From: Neptunicella sp048268085
Lineage (GTDB): Bacteria; Pseudomonadota; Gammaproteobacteria; Enterobacterales; Alteromonadaceae
Assembly: GCF_048268085.1 (NCBI RefSeq)
Contig: NZ_JBLWWF010000020.1
Span: forward strand, 1 to 64,000
Direction of reading: 5' to 3'
DNA: 64,000 nucleotides
Notes under the pieces: generated by a model
What the model saw: only the letters and a program-made list of their open reading frames with translations
What the model was told of the DNA's origin: nothing
The model's database searches: none
Position numbers and translations under genes: made by a program
Part shown: positions 8,745 to 17,311 of the stretch, one piece after another
How the letters are laid out: every line of letters begins with the position of its first letter
How positions within the stretch are numbered: position 1 is the first letter of the stretch

Positions 8745-10160
8745 ATGGCAAAAAATATATACCAGTTTGTTGATGTAGAGCGTATCGACCCTCCCAAAAA
8801 ACCGGTCATCATCAGACGTGAAGAATTTGCTGAAATTTATCAGCCAATGAGTGACACGCAAGTACAAGGTCAGGCAGATCGCTGCCTTGATTGCGGTAAC
8901 CCTTATTGTGAATGGAAATGTCCGGTACATAACTTTATTCCTCAATGGCTCAAATTGGCCAACGAAGGACGAATTTTTGAAGCCGCTGAATTATCCAGTA
9001 AAACCAATACCTTGCCTGAAGTATGTGGACGAGTCTGCCCGCAGGATCGTTTGTGTGAAGGGGCCTGTACCCTGAATGACGATTTTGGCGCGGTCACTAT
9101 CGGCAGTATTGAAAAATACATCACCGATACCGCCTTTAAACAAGGTTGGCGTCCGGACATGTCAGGCGTCGTTAAAACCGACAAGAAGGTGGCCATTATC
9201 GGTGCTGGACCGGCCGGTTTAGGCTGTGCGGATATTCTGGTACGTAATGGAGTTAAGCCGGTTGTATTCGATAAATACGAGAAAATTGGTGGCTTGCTGA
9301 CTTTCGGTATTCCAGCGTTTAAACTGGAAAAAGAAGTGATGGAATTACGCCACCAGATCTTTGAGGAAATGGGTATCGAATTCAAACTCAATACCGAAAT
9401 CGGCAAAGACATTCCCTTCCAGCAATTACTCGACGAATACGATGCAGTATTCCTCGGCATGGGTACTTATAAATATATGCAAGGTGGCTTTGAACATGAA
9501 AAAGCCCCGGGTGTATACGAAGCCTTGCCTTATTTGGTCGCCAATACCAATCGTTTGATGGGACTTGAAAAAGATCCCGCTGACTATGTGGATATGAAAG
9601 GCAAAAAAGTGGTCGTTCTGGGTGGTGGTGATACCGCCATGGACTGTGTGCGGACAGCCGTTCGTCAAGGCGCTGAGCATGTAATCTGTGCTTATCGTCG
9701 CGATGAACAGAACATGCCAGGTTCACGTCGCGAAGTACAAAATGCCCGTGAAGAAGGGGTTGATTTCCAGTTTAATCTGCAACCTTCGGATATCGCCGTC
9801 GACGATAATGGTAATGCCTGTGGTGTACACATGGTCAAAACCGAATTAGGCCCAGCCGATGCTGCAGGACGTCGCAGCCCGCAGCCTATTGAAGGCTCTG
9901 AGCATGTGTTGGAAGCAGACGCAGTCATTATTGCCTTCGGTTTCCAACCTAGCCCAAGCCCCTGGTTTGCCGATTACGGTATTATTCTGGATGAAAAAGG
10001 CCGAGTACGCGCACCTCGCAAAGGTAAATTTGCGTTCCAGACCAGTAATCCACAAATTTTCGCGGGTGGCGATATGGTACGAGGTTCCGATTTGGTGGTC
10101 ACCGCCATTGACGAAGGCCGCAATGCCGCAGACGGAATACTGGATTATCTGGGTGTGTAA
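8745..10160 (+). CDS. gltD: Glutamate synthase (NADPH) small subunit
   Basis: 471 residues. It takes electrons from NADPH through FAD and iron-sulfur clusters to the GltB subunit. Two cysteine groups (C47, C50, C55, C59 and C94, C98, C104, C108) fit the two 4Fe-4S clusters of the family. The FAD fold shows GAGPAG at 153-158 and the NADPH fold shows GGGDTAMDC from 293. An AAGGAGG ribosome site precedes the ATG. It is the last gene of the gltBD operon and is followed by a clear terminator. Confidence 0.97.
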   Translation: MAKNIYQFVDVERIDPPKKPVIIRREEFAEIYQPMSDTQVQGQADRCLDCGNPYCEWKCPVHNFIPQWLKLANEGRIFEAAELSSKTNTLPEVCGRVCPQDRLCEGACTLNDDFGAVTIGSIEKYITDTAFKQGWRPDMSGVVKTDKKVAIIGAGPAGLGCADILVRNGVKPVVFDKYEKIGGLLTFGIPAFKLEKEVMELRHQIFEEMGIEFKLNTEIGKDIPFQQLLDEYDAVFLGMGTYKYMQGGFEHEKAPGVYEALPYLVANTNRLMGLEKDPADYVDMKGKKVVVLGGGDTAMDCVRTAVRQGAEHVICAYRRDEQNMPGSRREVQNAREEGVDFQFNLQPSDIAVDDNGNACGVHMVKTELGPADAAGRRSPQPIEGSEHVLEADAVIIAFGFQPSPSPWFADYGIILDEKGRVRAPRKGKFAFQTSNPQIFAGGDMVRGSDLVVTAIDEGRNAADGILDYLGV

Positions 10161-10184
10161 CTAACACCGCTAATGTTATGTAAG

Positions 10185-10209
10185 AAAGGCACTGCAAGGT
10201 GCCTTTTTT
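10185..10209 (+). terminator. Rho-independent terminator of gltBD
   Basis: AAAGGCAC (10185-10192) pairs with GTGCCTTT (10199-10206) around a 6-nt loop and is followed by a run of T to 10209. Confidence 0.9.
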
Positions 10210-10334
10210 GTATCAGGATTATGCAACACAGGTGCTTCATCAAGCACAGATATAATTTGGTCAACCGGTAACTATTGTTTTCACAGCTATTTTGCCTATG
10301 ATGGCAAAAAACCACGCGCCAGGTAGCCCATTCA

Positions 10335-11243
10335 ATGGATAATTTTTACCTAATCCTGATTTATTTATGTATCGGATTTTCACTCAAGCAAATCAAAGCC
10401 ATTCCGGAAAATACCAGTCTGGTACTGAACTGCTTTGTATTATATGTGTGCTTGCCCGCGGTTATTTTACAAAAAGTGCCCGCGTTAACCCTTTCCAGTC
10501 AATTACTTATTCCCATCATCACGCCATGGGTATTGTTACTCTGTGTCGCGGGCATTGTGCTGGGCTTAGCGCATTATTTTAACTGGTCAAAACAGATTGT
10601 TGGCGCCTTACTGATAGTGGTGCCTCTGGGTAATACGTCGTTTTTAGGTTTTCCAATGATTGAAGGCTTTTACGGCGCTGAAGGAATGCCTTATGTGGTG
10701 ATTTATGACCAATTGGGTACGTTTATCGCCTTGGTGGTCTACAGCACAATCATCGCGGCAATGTACGGGCAATCAGACACGCAGGTATCCTGGCAAAAAA
10801 TTGCGGTCAAAATACTGACCTTTCCAGCCTTTGTCGCCTTAATCGTGGCGTTAGCCATTAAAGGACAATCCTATCCTTCCATCGTCCAACAGGTGATTGA
10901 TCATTTAAGTGGCACATTGGTGCCAGTCGTAATGGTTTCGGTAGGTTTTAGTCTAAAACTGCAACTCGATAGTCATCACCGTGCTCCGCTATTCGCTGGA
11001 TTAACCATTAAACTGCTACTTATGCCCTTGCTAGCACTCATCGCCTGGCACGGTATTGGACAAGATAATTTAGCCGTAACGGTATCGGTTTTTGCCGCAG
11101 CGATGCCACCGATGATTTCTGCGGGCGCGGTTGCCATGATGGCAGGACTGGCACCTGAGTTAGTTAGTGCTTTGGTGGGAATGGGCTTTTTAATCAGTCT
11201 GATTACCTTACCCATACTACACTGGCTATTGACGATGTTGTAA
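10335..11243 (+). CDS. AEC-family membrane transporter
   Basis: 302 residues, almost entirely hydrophobic, with about ten predicted membrane helices in two halves. The N-terminal pattern (LCIGFSLKQIKAIPEN, then LPAVILQKVPAL) and the C-terminal AAAMPPMISAGAVA segment fit the auxin efflux carrier (AEC) family. Bacterial members export or exchange organic acids such as malate or malonate. AGG 10 nt before the ATG could serve as ribosome site. The gene stands alone after the gltBD terminator, so its neighbours do not indicate a substrate. Confidence 0.85.
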   Translation: MDNFYLILIYLCIGFSLKQIKAIPENTSLVLNCFVLYVCLPAVILQKVPALTLSSQLLIPIITPWVLLLCVAGIVLGLAHYFNWSKQIVGALLIVVPLGNTSFLGFPMIEGFYGAEGMPYVVIYDQLGTFIALVVYSTIIAAMYGQSDTQVSWQKIAVKILTFPAFVALIVALAIKGQSYPSIVQQVIDHLSGTLVPVVMVSVGFSLKLQLDSHHRAPLFAGLTIKLLLMPLLALIAWHGIGQDNLAVTVSVFAAAMPPMISAGAVAMMAGLAPELVSALVGMGFLISLITLPILHWLLTML

Positions 11244-11312
11244 GTCAGCCAAATCAGCATATCCAAAGGCCAATAATCACCTATTTACTGCTTACTAAGA
11301 GGAATGATCACT

Positions 11313-11804
11313 ATGTTTACGTTACATCAATTGATAAAAACCACTTACATCAGCTTGCTTGTCGGCTTTATTAGCATAGCCCATGCTAACGACATCGAAT
11401 CGGATCAACAGGCTGTACTGGACGTCGCCGATAAATTGTTTGACGCTGTAAGCAGCGGCAATCCGGATGATTGGCGAGCCTTGCAACTGGCAGATGGAGT
11501 CAATATTGCGTTGATCCAGAAAAAGGACACTGACAATAAAGACTACAGCTTACGCCTTGTTACCAATGAATCCTTTGCCAGCAAAGTGTCCCCCAGTGAA
11601 CACCATTATATCGAGCGTTGGACGGCTCCCCCAACGATATTAATCCAAGGTCCCATGGCGGTTATCTGGGGTGAATACGAATTCTTAGTCGATGGAAAAC
11701 GGTCCCATTGTGGGGTTGATTCGATAGATTTGATCAAACAGGATGGACAATGGAAAGTGGCCAATGTTATCTGGACCATGCTACATGAAGGTTGCGAGGG
11801 CTAA
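11313..11804 (+). CDS. Exported SnoaL/NTF2-like protein
   Basis: 163 residues from ATG 11313. A signal peptide (LLVGFISIAHA, cleavage probably after residue 25) is followed by DQQAVLDVADKLFDAVSSGNPDDW and a C-terminal DGQWKVANVIW. That layout is typical of SnoaL/NTF2-like (DUF4440 or lumazine-binding-like) cone folds. The in-frame ATG at 11304 would sit one base after the AAGAGG site, whereas 11313 has a 10-nt spacer. The function is unknown. It is followed after 5 bp by a helix-hairpin-helix gene, probably in one transcript. Confidence 0.65.
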   Translation: MFTLHQLIKTTYISLLVGFISIAHANDIESDQQAVLDVADKLFDAVSSGNPDDWRALQLADGVNIALIQKKDTDNKDYSLRLVTNESFASKVSPSEHHYIERWTAPPTILIQGPMAVIWGEYEFLVDGKRSHCGVDSIDLIKQDGQWKVANVIWTMLHEGCEG

Positions 11805-11809
11805 AAGTG

Positions 11810-12091
11810 ATGCCAACTCACCGAAACAATATTCAGCGTTTTCAAGATATTCCCAATATTGGTCCGGCCATGGAGCGAGACTTTATCCAGTTAGGATTAA
11901 CTCAGCCAACCGACTTGATTGGTCAGGATCCCTATCAGTTGTATCAACAAATGAGCACTCTTAGTGGTGTCAGGCAAGACCCCTGCGTGCTCGATACCTA
12001 TATGGCCGCGATCGATTATATGCAAGGTGGCAGTGCCAAAAAATGGTGGGAATTTACTGCCGAACGGAAAAAGCGTTTCCCAGAATGTTAA
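11810..12091 (+). CDS. Cdd1-type helix-hairpin-helix protein
   Basis: 93 residues. The pattern IPNIGPAMERDFIQLGL matches a helix-hairpin-helix DNA-binding motif, and the later SGVRQDPCVLDTYMAAIDYM resembles the small Cdd1 family (named Pathogenicity locus or mitomycin-resistance in databases). Its molecular role is not established. ATG 11810 has GAGGG at 11796-11800. Alternative TTG 11792 and GTG 11807 starts in the same frame overlap the upstream gene or lack good spacing. Confidence 0.7.
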   Translation: MPTHRNNIQRFQDIPNIGPAMERDFIQLGLTQPTDLIGQDPYQLYQQMSTLSGVRQDPCVLDTYMAAIDYMQGGSAKKWWEFTAERKKRFPEC

Positions 12092-12119
12092 GCCAGACTG
12101 AACCAATCTGACTTAACAT
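12085..12119. terminator. Hairpin between convergent genes
   Basis: ATGTTAAG (12085-12092) and CAGA (12094-12097) pair with TCTG (12107-12110) and CTTAACAT (12112-12119), with one mismatch. It overlaps the Cdd1-type gene's stop codon and lies just downstream of the minus-strand permease. It could end transcripts from both sides, although there is no long T-run. Confidence 0.5.
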
Positions 12120-12129
12120 AACTGCCAAA

Positions 12130-13359
12130 TTACTCATATCTTAGTGCATCTATCGGTTCGAGTCTGGACGCTTTCAGCGCGGGGTAATAACCAAAAAAGA
12201 TACCAATAAGAGCAGAAAAACCCAAACTTATCATCACTACATCTGGGTTAATCACTCCACCAGCACCAATACCGTAATGATTGCCCAGATACACAAAACC
12301 ATAAGCGATTAGCACTCCGATGGCACCGCCCAGTCCGCATAACACAATAGATTCAATTAAAAACTGGCGTAAAATATCTGCCGGTTTGGCGCCTACCGCC
12401 ATACGCAGACCAATTTCACGGGTACGTTCGGTCACCGACACCAGCATAATATTCATAATACCGATACCGCCCACCACCAGACTCACTGAGGCCACCCAGG
12501 CCAACAACGTATTAAATACTTGCATGGTTTCAGCGCGGGTAGCGATCATTTCCGATACATTACGGATACGGAACAAATCATCACCATTGGCCGGAATACG
12601 CATCCGCTGGCGCAAAATTTCTGCCATTTGTTGCTCGATATAATCCATATCTTCACCGTCATACACCCCCACCTGAATAAAACGCACCGATTTAGGATTT
12701 GTCGAATCAATGCCGGTAATCTTGGTACGCACTGTTTTGATGGGCAGAAAAATCACGTCATCCTGATCTTCACCACGGGCATCCTGACCTTTTTCCACCA
12801 ACACGCCAATCACCGATACATTAAAGTTCTGTACTCTAATAGTTTGTCCTACCGGATCACTGATACCAAATAGTTCCTTGCGCACCCGTTCACCAATAAT
12901 CGCCACTTTGGCGCCGCTTTTTACTTCCTGAGCGGTAAATTCACGGCCTGAAGATATTTGCCAGTCTCGTACCTTAAAATAACGGTTATCAATCCCGTTG
13001 ATCCCGGTTGACCAGTTCAGGTTACCGTAAATCACCTGACCGTTAGAAGACAGGTAAGGTGCTGCAGCTTTGACACCAGGGATCTGTTTTTCAATTAAAT
13101 TGGCATCGTCCTCGTTAATTCTCACCACCGAGGCAGATCTTGCGCCGCCGCTGGAACGAAACGAACCGGTGACGAAAAACACATTGCCCCCCAAGGATTT
13201 AATCTGCTTATCTACCTGTTGCTGGGCGCCCGCCCCCATAGCCACCATAATAATCACTGCCGAAACGCCGATGATAATCCCCAGCATGGTCAGAAAACTG
13301 CGTAACATATTCACCCGCAGCGCCGTCATGGCCGTTTTGAGTAAAATGACACTCTTCAT
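12130..13359 (-). CDS. MacB-type ABC transporter permease
   Basis: 409 residues. One N-terminal membrane helix (about 20-42) leads into a large periplasmic MacB_PCD domain. Three C-terminal helices carry the FtsX signature, including GGIGIMNIMLVSVTERTREIG. This is the four-helix mechanotransmission topology of MacB-like permeases, with the ATPase on a separate chain. It is the third gene of a minus-strand operon after the adaptor and the ATPase, overlapping the ATPase gene by 4 bp. The operon probably exports a drug, peptide or envelope component together with an outer-membrane TolC that is not encoded here. Confidence 0.9.
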   Translation of the reverse strand: MKSVILLKTAMTALRVNMLRSFLTMLGIIIGVSAVIIMVAMGAGAQQQVDKQIKSLGGNVFFVTGSFRSSGGARSASVVRINEDDANLIEKQIPGVKAAAPYLSSNGQVIYGNLNWSTGINGIDNRYFKVRDWQISSGREFTAQEVKSGAKVAIIGERVRKELFGISDPVGQTIRVQNFNVSVIGVLVEKGQDARGEDQDDVIFLPIKTVRTKITGIDSTNPKSVRFIQVGVYDGEDMDYIEQQMAEILRQRMRIPANGDDLFRIRNVSEMIATRAETMQVFNTLLAWVASVSLVVGGIGIMNIMLVSVTERTREIGLRMAVGAKPADILRQFLIESIVLCGLGGAIGVLIAYGFVYLGNHYGIGAGGVINPDVVMISLGFSALIGIFFGYYPALKASRLEPIDALRYE

Positions 13360-14078
13360 GACAAATCCCGCAAGGCAACCTGACGGGGAGATGGATTGAC
13401 TTGATCCGCGACCAGTTCACCATCGCGAAACACCAAATTACGGCTGGCAAATTCGGCAATATCCGGTTCATGCGTGACCAGAATAATGGTCTTACCCTGA
13501 CGATTCAGTTGCTGGAATAACGCCATCACTTCCAATCCGGTTTGGGTATCTAATGCACCGGTAGGTTCGTCAGCCAGAATCATCACCGGCTGGTTGACTA
13601 ACGCACGGGCAATCGCTACCCGCTGTTGTTGACCTCCGGAAAGTTGCGACGGGTGATGCCCCATTCGGGAGCCCAGCCCCACCAACTCGAGACACTCTTT
13701 CGCCCTTATCGACCATTCAGATTCAGGAACCTGAGAGTAAAGTAATGGTAAAGTAACATTATCCAGCGCTGTCGTGCGAGGCAATAAATTAAATTGCTGG
13801 AAGACAAAGCCAATACGTTGATTGCGGATCGTCGCGAGCTGTTTTTTATCCAGTTTGGACAATTCCAGCCCATCCAATGAAATGCGCCCTTCGCTGGCAA
13901 TATCCAAACAACCAAGCAGATTCATCATGGTAGATTTACCGGAACCGGAAGAGCCCATAATGGCAACAAATTCCCCCTGCCGTATTTCCAGATCGATGCC
14001 TTTTAAGGCCCACACACTTTCTTCACCCATGTGATAGACTTTTTTGGCTTGCTGTACCTTAATTAAGACTTCAGACAT
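13356..14078 (-). CDS. MacB/LolD-type ABC transporter ATPase
   Basis: 240 residues. It has Walker A GSSGSGKST (about 42-50), Q-loop FVFQQFNLLPRTTALDNV, signature LSGGQQQRVAIARAL, Walker B VMILADEPTGALD, and the switch histidine in LVTHEPD. The subfamily is the LolD/MacB type that works with FtsX-fold permeases. It overlaps the permease by 4 bp and the adaptor by 1 bp, so translation is probably coupled. Confidence 0.93.
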   Translation of the reverse strand: MSEVLIKVQQAKKVYHMGEESVWALKGIDLEIRQGEFVAIMGSSGSGKSTMMNLLGCLDIASEGRISLDGLELSKLDKKQLATIRNQRIGFVFQQFNLLPRTTALDNVTLPLLYSQVPESEWSIRAKECLELVGLGSRMGHHPSQLSGGQQQRVAIARALVNQPVMILADEPTGALDTQTGLEVMALFQQLNRQGKTIILVTHEPDIAEFASRNLVFRDGELVADQVNPSPRQVALRDLS

Positions 14079-15553
14079 TAGCCACCTACCCTTTGCGCAC
14101 GTACTATAACTGGGTCGCCATCATGCAATTGGTCACTGACTATTTCACTATATTCCAAGTCAGCAATCCCCACCCGAACATTCACTTTATGTGGCTTACC
14201 ATCACGTAACACCCATATCGTACCTCGTGAATAATCAGAATTTATGCCACCAGCCGCGAAGGTTTTACGGCGTTGCTGATTAAAAGCTGCATATTTTTCC
14301 ATTTGTTCAGGGCTCAGAAAGCTCTTCAATTCCGCTTCGGTTTTAGCCCGGACTGTCTTCATCATTTCACGTATATCCGCTGGTGGGCCCGGTATTGAAG
14401 AACGTGAACTGCGCATTTCCCGTATCGACTGTTGCATGCTTGTCATCACTTTCTCTAGTTTATCTTGCTGGGCGGCGTCCAACGCTAGATATTGAGCTAA
14501 CTGCTGCACTCGCTCAGACATATCCGGACCTTTATCATGATCATCATTAGCACTTTGCGGACTAAAACGCAGTGCCGAGTTAGCCACCCGCAACACATTA
14601 CTGCGCTGACCAAGAATAATATCGACATTGGCTGTCATACCGGGTAACAACAGCAAGTTTTTGTTTTCCAGACTAATAATGACTTTGTAAGTAACAACGT
14701 TATTAGTCACGGTGGCCGCCTTACGCACCTGAGACACCACACCAGTAAATTTCCGCTCCGGGAAAGCATCTACGGTAAACTTCACTGGTTGTCCTTGTTT
14801 AATGCGGCCAATGTCGGCTTCATCTACATCCGCTTCAATCTGCATTTTGACCAGATCCTGAGCAATAGAAAATAACACCGGTGCGGATAAACTGGCCGAA
14901 ACCGCTTGGCCTTTATCCACTTGACGGTCGATTATCACCCCGTCGACAGGAGAGCGGATGAAGGTACGATCCAAGTCTAATTTAACCTGCTCCAGACTGG
15001 ATTGAGATTGCTGTACCCTGGATTCCCCCACCAAAATAGCGGCTTTGGCGGTATCAATATTGACTTTGGCTAATTCATAAGCGGTTTGACTAATATCCAG
15101 TTCGGATTCACTGACCAGATTCTTTGCCCGTAATTCACGAGTTCGTTTAAATTCTCGCTCTGCCAAGGCTTCTTCAGCTTGAGCTTTGACTAAACCCGCT
15201 TTTAATTGAGCTAATGATGCTTTTGATGAGGCCAAATCAGCCTGACTTTGTTTAAGCCGTGATTGCACAGTACGATCATCAATACGGGCAATTACTTGTC
15301 CGCTGGTCACCACGTCATTAAAATCCACATTAAGTTGGGAAATCAGTCCCGATAACTCGGATCCCACATCCACGGTGACCACCGGTGAAATCGCACCAGA
15401 TGAATTTACCGTACTTTCAATGTCGCCTATGGATAGTGGTTGGGTTTGATATTGAATTTGCTGCTTAGCTTGTTGGGGCTGTATAAACCACCACAACGCC
15501 AACGCTGGAATCACCACCAGCAGTACTATTTTTGGAAAAGACAGTTTTTGCAT
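14078..15553 (-). CDS. MacA-like periplasmic adaptor (HlyD/MFP family) with Spy-like insert
   Basis: 491 residues, about 100 more than a typical MacA. It has an N-terminal signal anchor (9-23), a lipoyl-like half domain (about 58-95), an alpha-helical hairpin (about 95-195), the second lipoyl half (FIRSPVDGVIIDRQ, 198-211) and beta-barrel and membrane-proximal parts to about 330. Residues about 335-436 are an extra helical segment with LDAAQQDKL (358-366) and LSPEQMEKY (413-421), a spacing reminiscent of the LTxxQ motifs of Spy/CpxP proteins. The membrane-proximal domain then resumes (TIWVLRDGKPHKVNVRVG). It is the first gene of the efflux operon. Confidence 0.88.
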   Translation of the reverse strand: MQKLSFPKIVLLVVIPALALWWFIQPQQAKQQIQYQTQPLSIGDIESTVNSSGAISPVVTVDVGSELSGLISQLNVDFNDVVTSGQVIARIDDRTVQSRLKQSQADLASSKASLAQLKAGLVKAQAEEALAEREFKRTRELRAKNLVSESELDISQTAYELAKVNIDTAKAAILVGESRVQQSQSSLEQVKLDLDRTFIRSPVDGVIIDRQVDKGQAVSASLSAPVLFSIAQDLVKMQIEADVDEADIGRIKQGQPVKFTVDAFPERKFTGVVSQVRKAATVTNNVVTYKVIISLENKNLLLLPGMTANVDIILGQRSNVLRVANSALRFSPQSANDDHDKGPDMSERVQQLAQYLALDAAQQDKLEKVMTSMQQSIREMRSSRSSIPGPPADIREMMKTVRAKTEAELKSFLSPEQMEKYAAFNQQRRKTFAAGGINSDYSRGTIWVLRDGKPHKVNVRVGIADLEYSEIVSDQLHDGDPVIVRAQRVGG

Positions 15554-15690
15554 AAATTATGTATTCAATTTAACCATTATGTAGATAAAGGATTAAATCA
15601 TAATTGCTGTAGGCAAACTGTCAGCTTTGTGTAAAGGCAACGAAAGATTATGTTTCAGTCGATGTTAGCTGGAGTGAAAAATGATCGCCC

Positions 15691-15716
15691 AAGCATGGCA
15701 ACAAAATGCCATGCTT
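15691..15716 (-). terminator. Hairpin downstream of the patatin-like gene
   Basis: AAGCATGGCA (15691-15700) pairs perfectly with TGCCATGCTT (15707-15716) around ACAAAA. It lies 16 bp beyond the stop of the minus-strand patatin-like gene. There is no T-run on that strand, so terminator function is uncertain. Confidence 0.5.
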
Positions 15717-15731
15717 GACGCATTAACAACA

Positions 15732-16691
15732 TCAATCCAACAGACCTAAACGGTATTTAATTTGTTCAGCCAAACGTGCAACGTTGGCACGCCCTTCAGC
15801 AATGAGTTCCTCGGCACGATGAAATTCCATCATACCGACCCGTCCCAGCTGCGGCTCCAGCAGAATATCCGGTGGCTCGCCAGCCAAACGTGAACGGGTA
15901 ACACGGTCTTGCATAATATCCAATGCGCCGGACATGGTGCCAATCATGGTTGGTGACTTTTTCGGACGACGTTGCCCAAGAGACGGGTTTCCGTCGCTTC
16001 CATCTTCATCATCCACTTCATTTTGGCGGCTTTCATCCCCCCACCACTGGGCAACCACACTTTTACTCTTACTTAAAAAATTGGAAAATTGATCTTCACT
16101 GGATTTTTGATCTTCTTCTAACTGATCTTCATAGGCAGAGTAAAAATTGGAGTTTAAATTTACCGCTATCACAATATCCGCCCCCATATGACGGCAAAGT
16201 GATACCGGTACCGGATTCACCACCGCGCCATCGACCAACCAGGTTCCGCGATACCAATGCGCGGGGAAAATTGCCGGGATCGAACAAGACGCCCGCACCG
16301 CATCAACCACGTCACCGTCGGTAAAAGAGACTTCACGTGCACGGTACAAATCCGTAGCCACTGCGCCAAATTTTTTATGTAACTGGCTAATATCCTGAGG
16401 TACAAAATCTTCGGCTAATTTAGTAAACACTTTCTCACCGGAAATCAGTCCACCGCGTTTGAATCCGACTCCTAGTAATCCTGCCACTTGCCATTCGGTA
16501 AAACTGCTGACCCACTCTTTCAATTCCGGCAGCTTATTATTGGCAAACGCAGATCCTACATAGGCTCCAATTGAACAACCGGCAACAATATCAAATTCAA
16601 TCCCCAGCTCCTGCAGGGCTTCGATAATGCCAATATGTGCCCAACCACGTGCGGCACCACTGCCCAATGCCAAACCGATTTTCTTGCCCAT
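15732..16691 (-). CDS. Patatin-like phospholipase, RssA-like
   Basis: 319 residues. The patatin fold shows the glycine-rich oxyanion motif (GSGAARGWAHIG, 10-21), the nucleophile elbow GCSIG (about 38-42) and the catalytic aspartate in DGAVVNPVP. It should be a cytoplasmic Ser-Asp lipid acyl hydrolase of the NTE/RssA type. A charged, low-complexity stretch near 190-240 (QLEEDQKSSEDQ, VDDEDGSDGN) is probably a flexible insert. An AAGGAG site precedes the ATG. The natural substrate is unknown. Confidence 0.87.
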   Translation of the reverse strand: MGKKIGLALGSGAARGWAHIGIIEALQELGIEFDIVAGCSIGAYVGSAFANNKLPELKEWVSSFTEWQVAGLLGVGFKRGGLISGEKVFTKLAEDFVPQDISQLHKKFGAVATDLYRAREVSFTDGDVVDAVRASCSIPAIFPAHWYRGTWLVDGAVVNPVPVSLCRHMGADIVIAVNLNSNFYSAYEDQLEEDQKSSEDQFSNFLSKSKSVVAQWWGDESRQNEVDDEDGSDGNPSLGQRRPKKSPTMIGTMSGALDIMQDRVTRSRLAGEPPDILLEPQLGRVGMMEFHRAEELIAEGRANVARLAEQIKYRLGLLD

Positions 16692-16791
16692 TCACGACTC
16701 CTTTTATCAATCTTTAATTATTCTACCGACTCCTACCCTACTTCGATATACCCAATAACCCAGCAATATACCTGTTAGCCTTGCTTTACTA

Positions 16792-16820
16792 TTGCCGCAA
16801 TCATGCCAGACCACTATAGT
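16792..16820 (+). promoter_or_regulatory. Sigma-70 promoter for the small exported protein
   Basis: TTGCCG (16792-16797) and TATAGT (16815-16820) are separated by exactly 17 bp and lie about 50 bp upstream of the ATG at 16869. Confidence 0.55.
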
Positions 16821-16868
16821 TAAGCTCTAATTCGATGTTAATCATCACTATCAACTGAGGTTTTACGC

Positions 16869-17204
16869 ATGAAAAACAGCCTACTCCTTGCCGGATTGCT
16901 GGTCAGCATGGCTGGACATGCTACAACAAATTGTCCCGCCGATTTCCATCAAACGCCGCTTTATCCGGAGGCACGTTTTTGCCAGAGTTTTGATGATAAG
17001 TTACCCGCCAGTTTAAGTTATCACGCCAACAGTGATATACAGCAAGCGGCTGATTTTTATCTACAACAGCTAGGGACACCGGATAATGACGAAACCTTGA
17101 AAGGTCGACGTGTACTGCAGTTTGACCAGGGCCAAAAAGTGGTGGTGCTATCTGCCGATGGGCAAGGAACCCAAGTAGATATATTAGTTAAATCATCTTC
17201 CTAA
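16869..17204 (+). CDS. Small exported protein of unknown function
   Basis: 111 residues. A clear signal peptide (KNSLLLAGLLVSMAGHA) leaves a mature part of about 90 residues with two cysteines (C22 in TNCPADF and C38 in RFCQSF) that could form one disulfide in the periplasm. I do not recognise a family. GAGG stands about 10 nt before the ATG. It is monocistronic, since the next gene has its own sigma-54 promoter. Confidence 0.6.
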   Translation: MKNSLLLAGLLVSMAGHATTNCPADFHQTPLYPEARFCQSFDDKLPASLSYHANSDIQQAADFYLQQLGTPDNDETLKGRRVLQFDQGQKVVVLSADGQGTQVDILVKSSS

Positions 17205-17231
17205 TTCATCAAACGTCAATTATCTAGAGGC

Positions 17232-17247
17232 TGGCACCTTCTTTGCA
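17232..17247 (+). promoter_or_regulatory. Sigma-54 (-24/-12) promoter
   Basis: TGGCAC at 17232-17237, five bases, then TTGCA at 17243-17247. The invariant GG and GC are separated by exactly 10 bp, as RpoN requires. Transcription would start near 17258, leaving a leader of about 54 nt before the DUF2726 gene at 17312. A bacterial enhancer-binding protein would be needed; none is encoded next to it. Confidence 0.75.
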
Positions 17248-17311
17248 TTATTTTCTTCAACTGATCCCCGTGGTCAAAAATCTGACGTAGGTCTATTGAA
17301 GAGGATATTTT

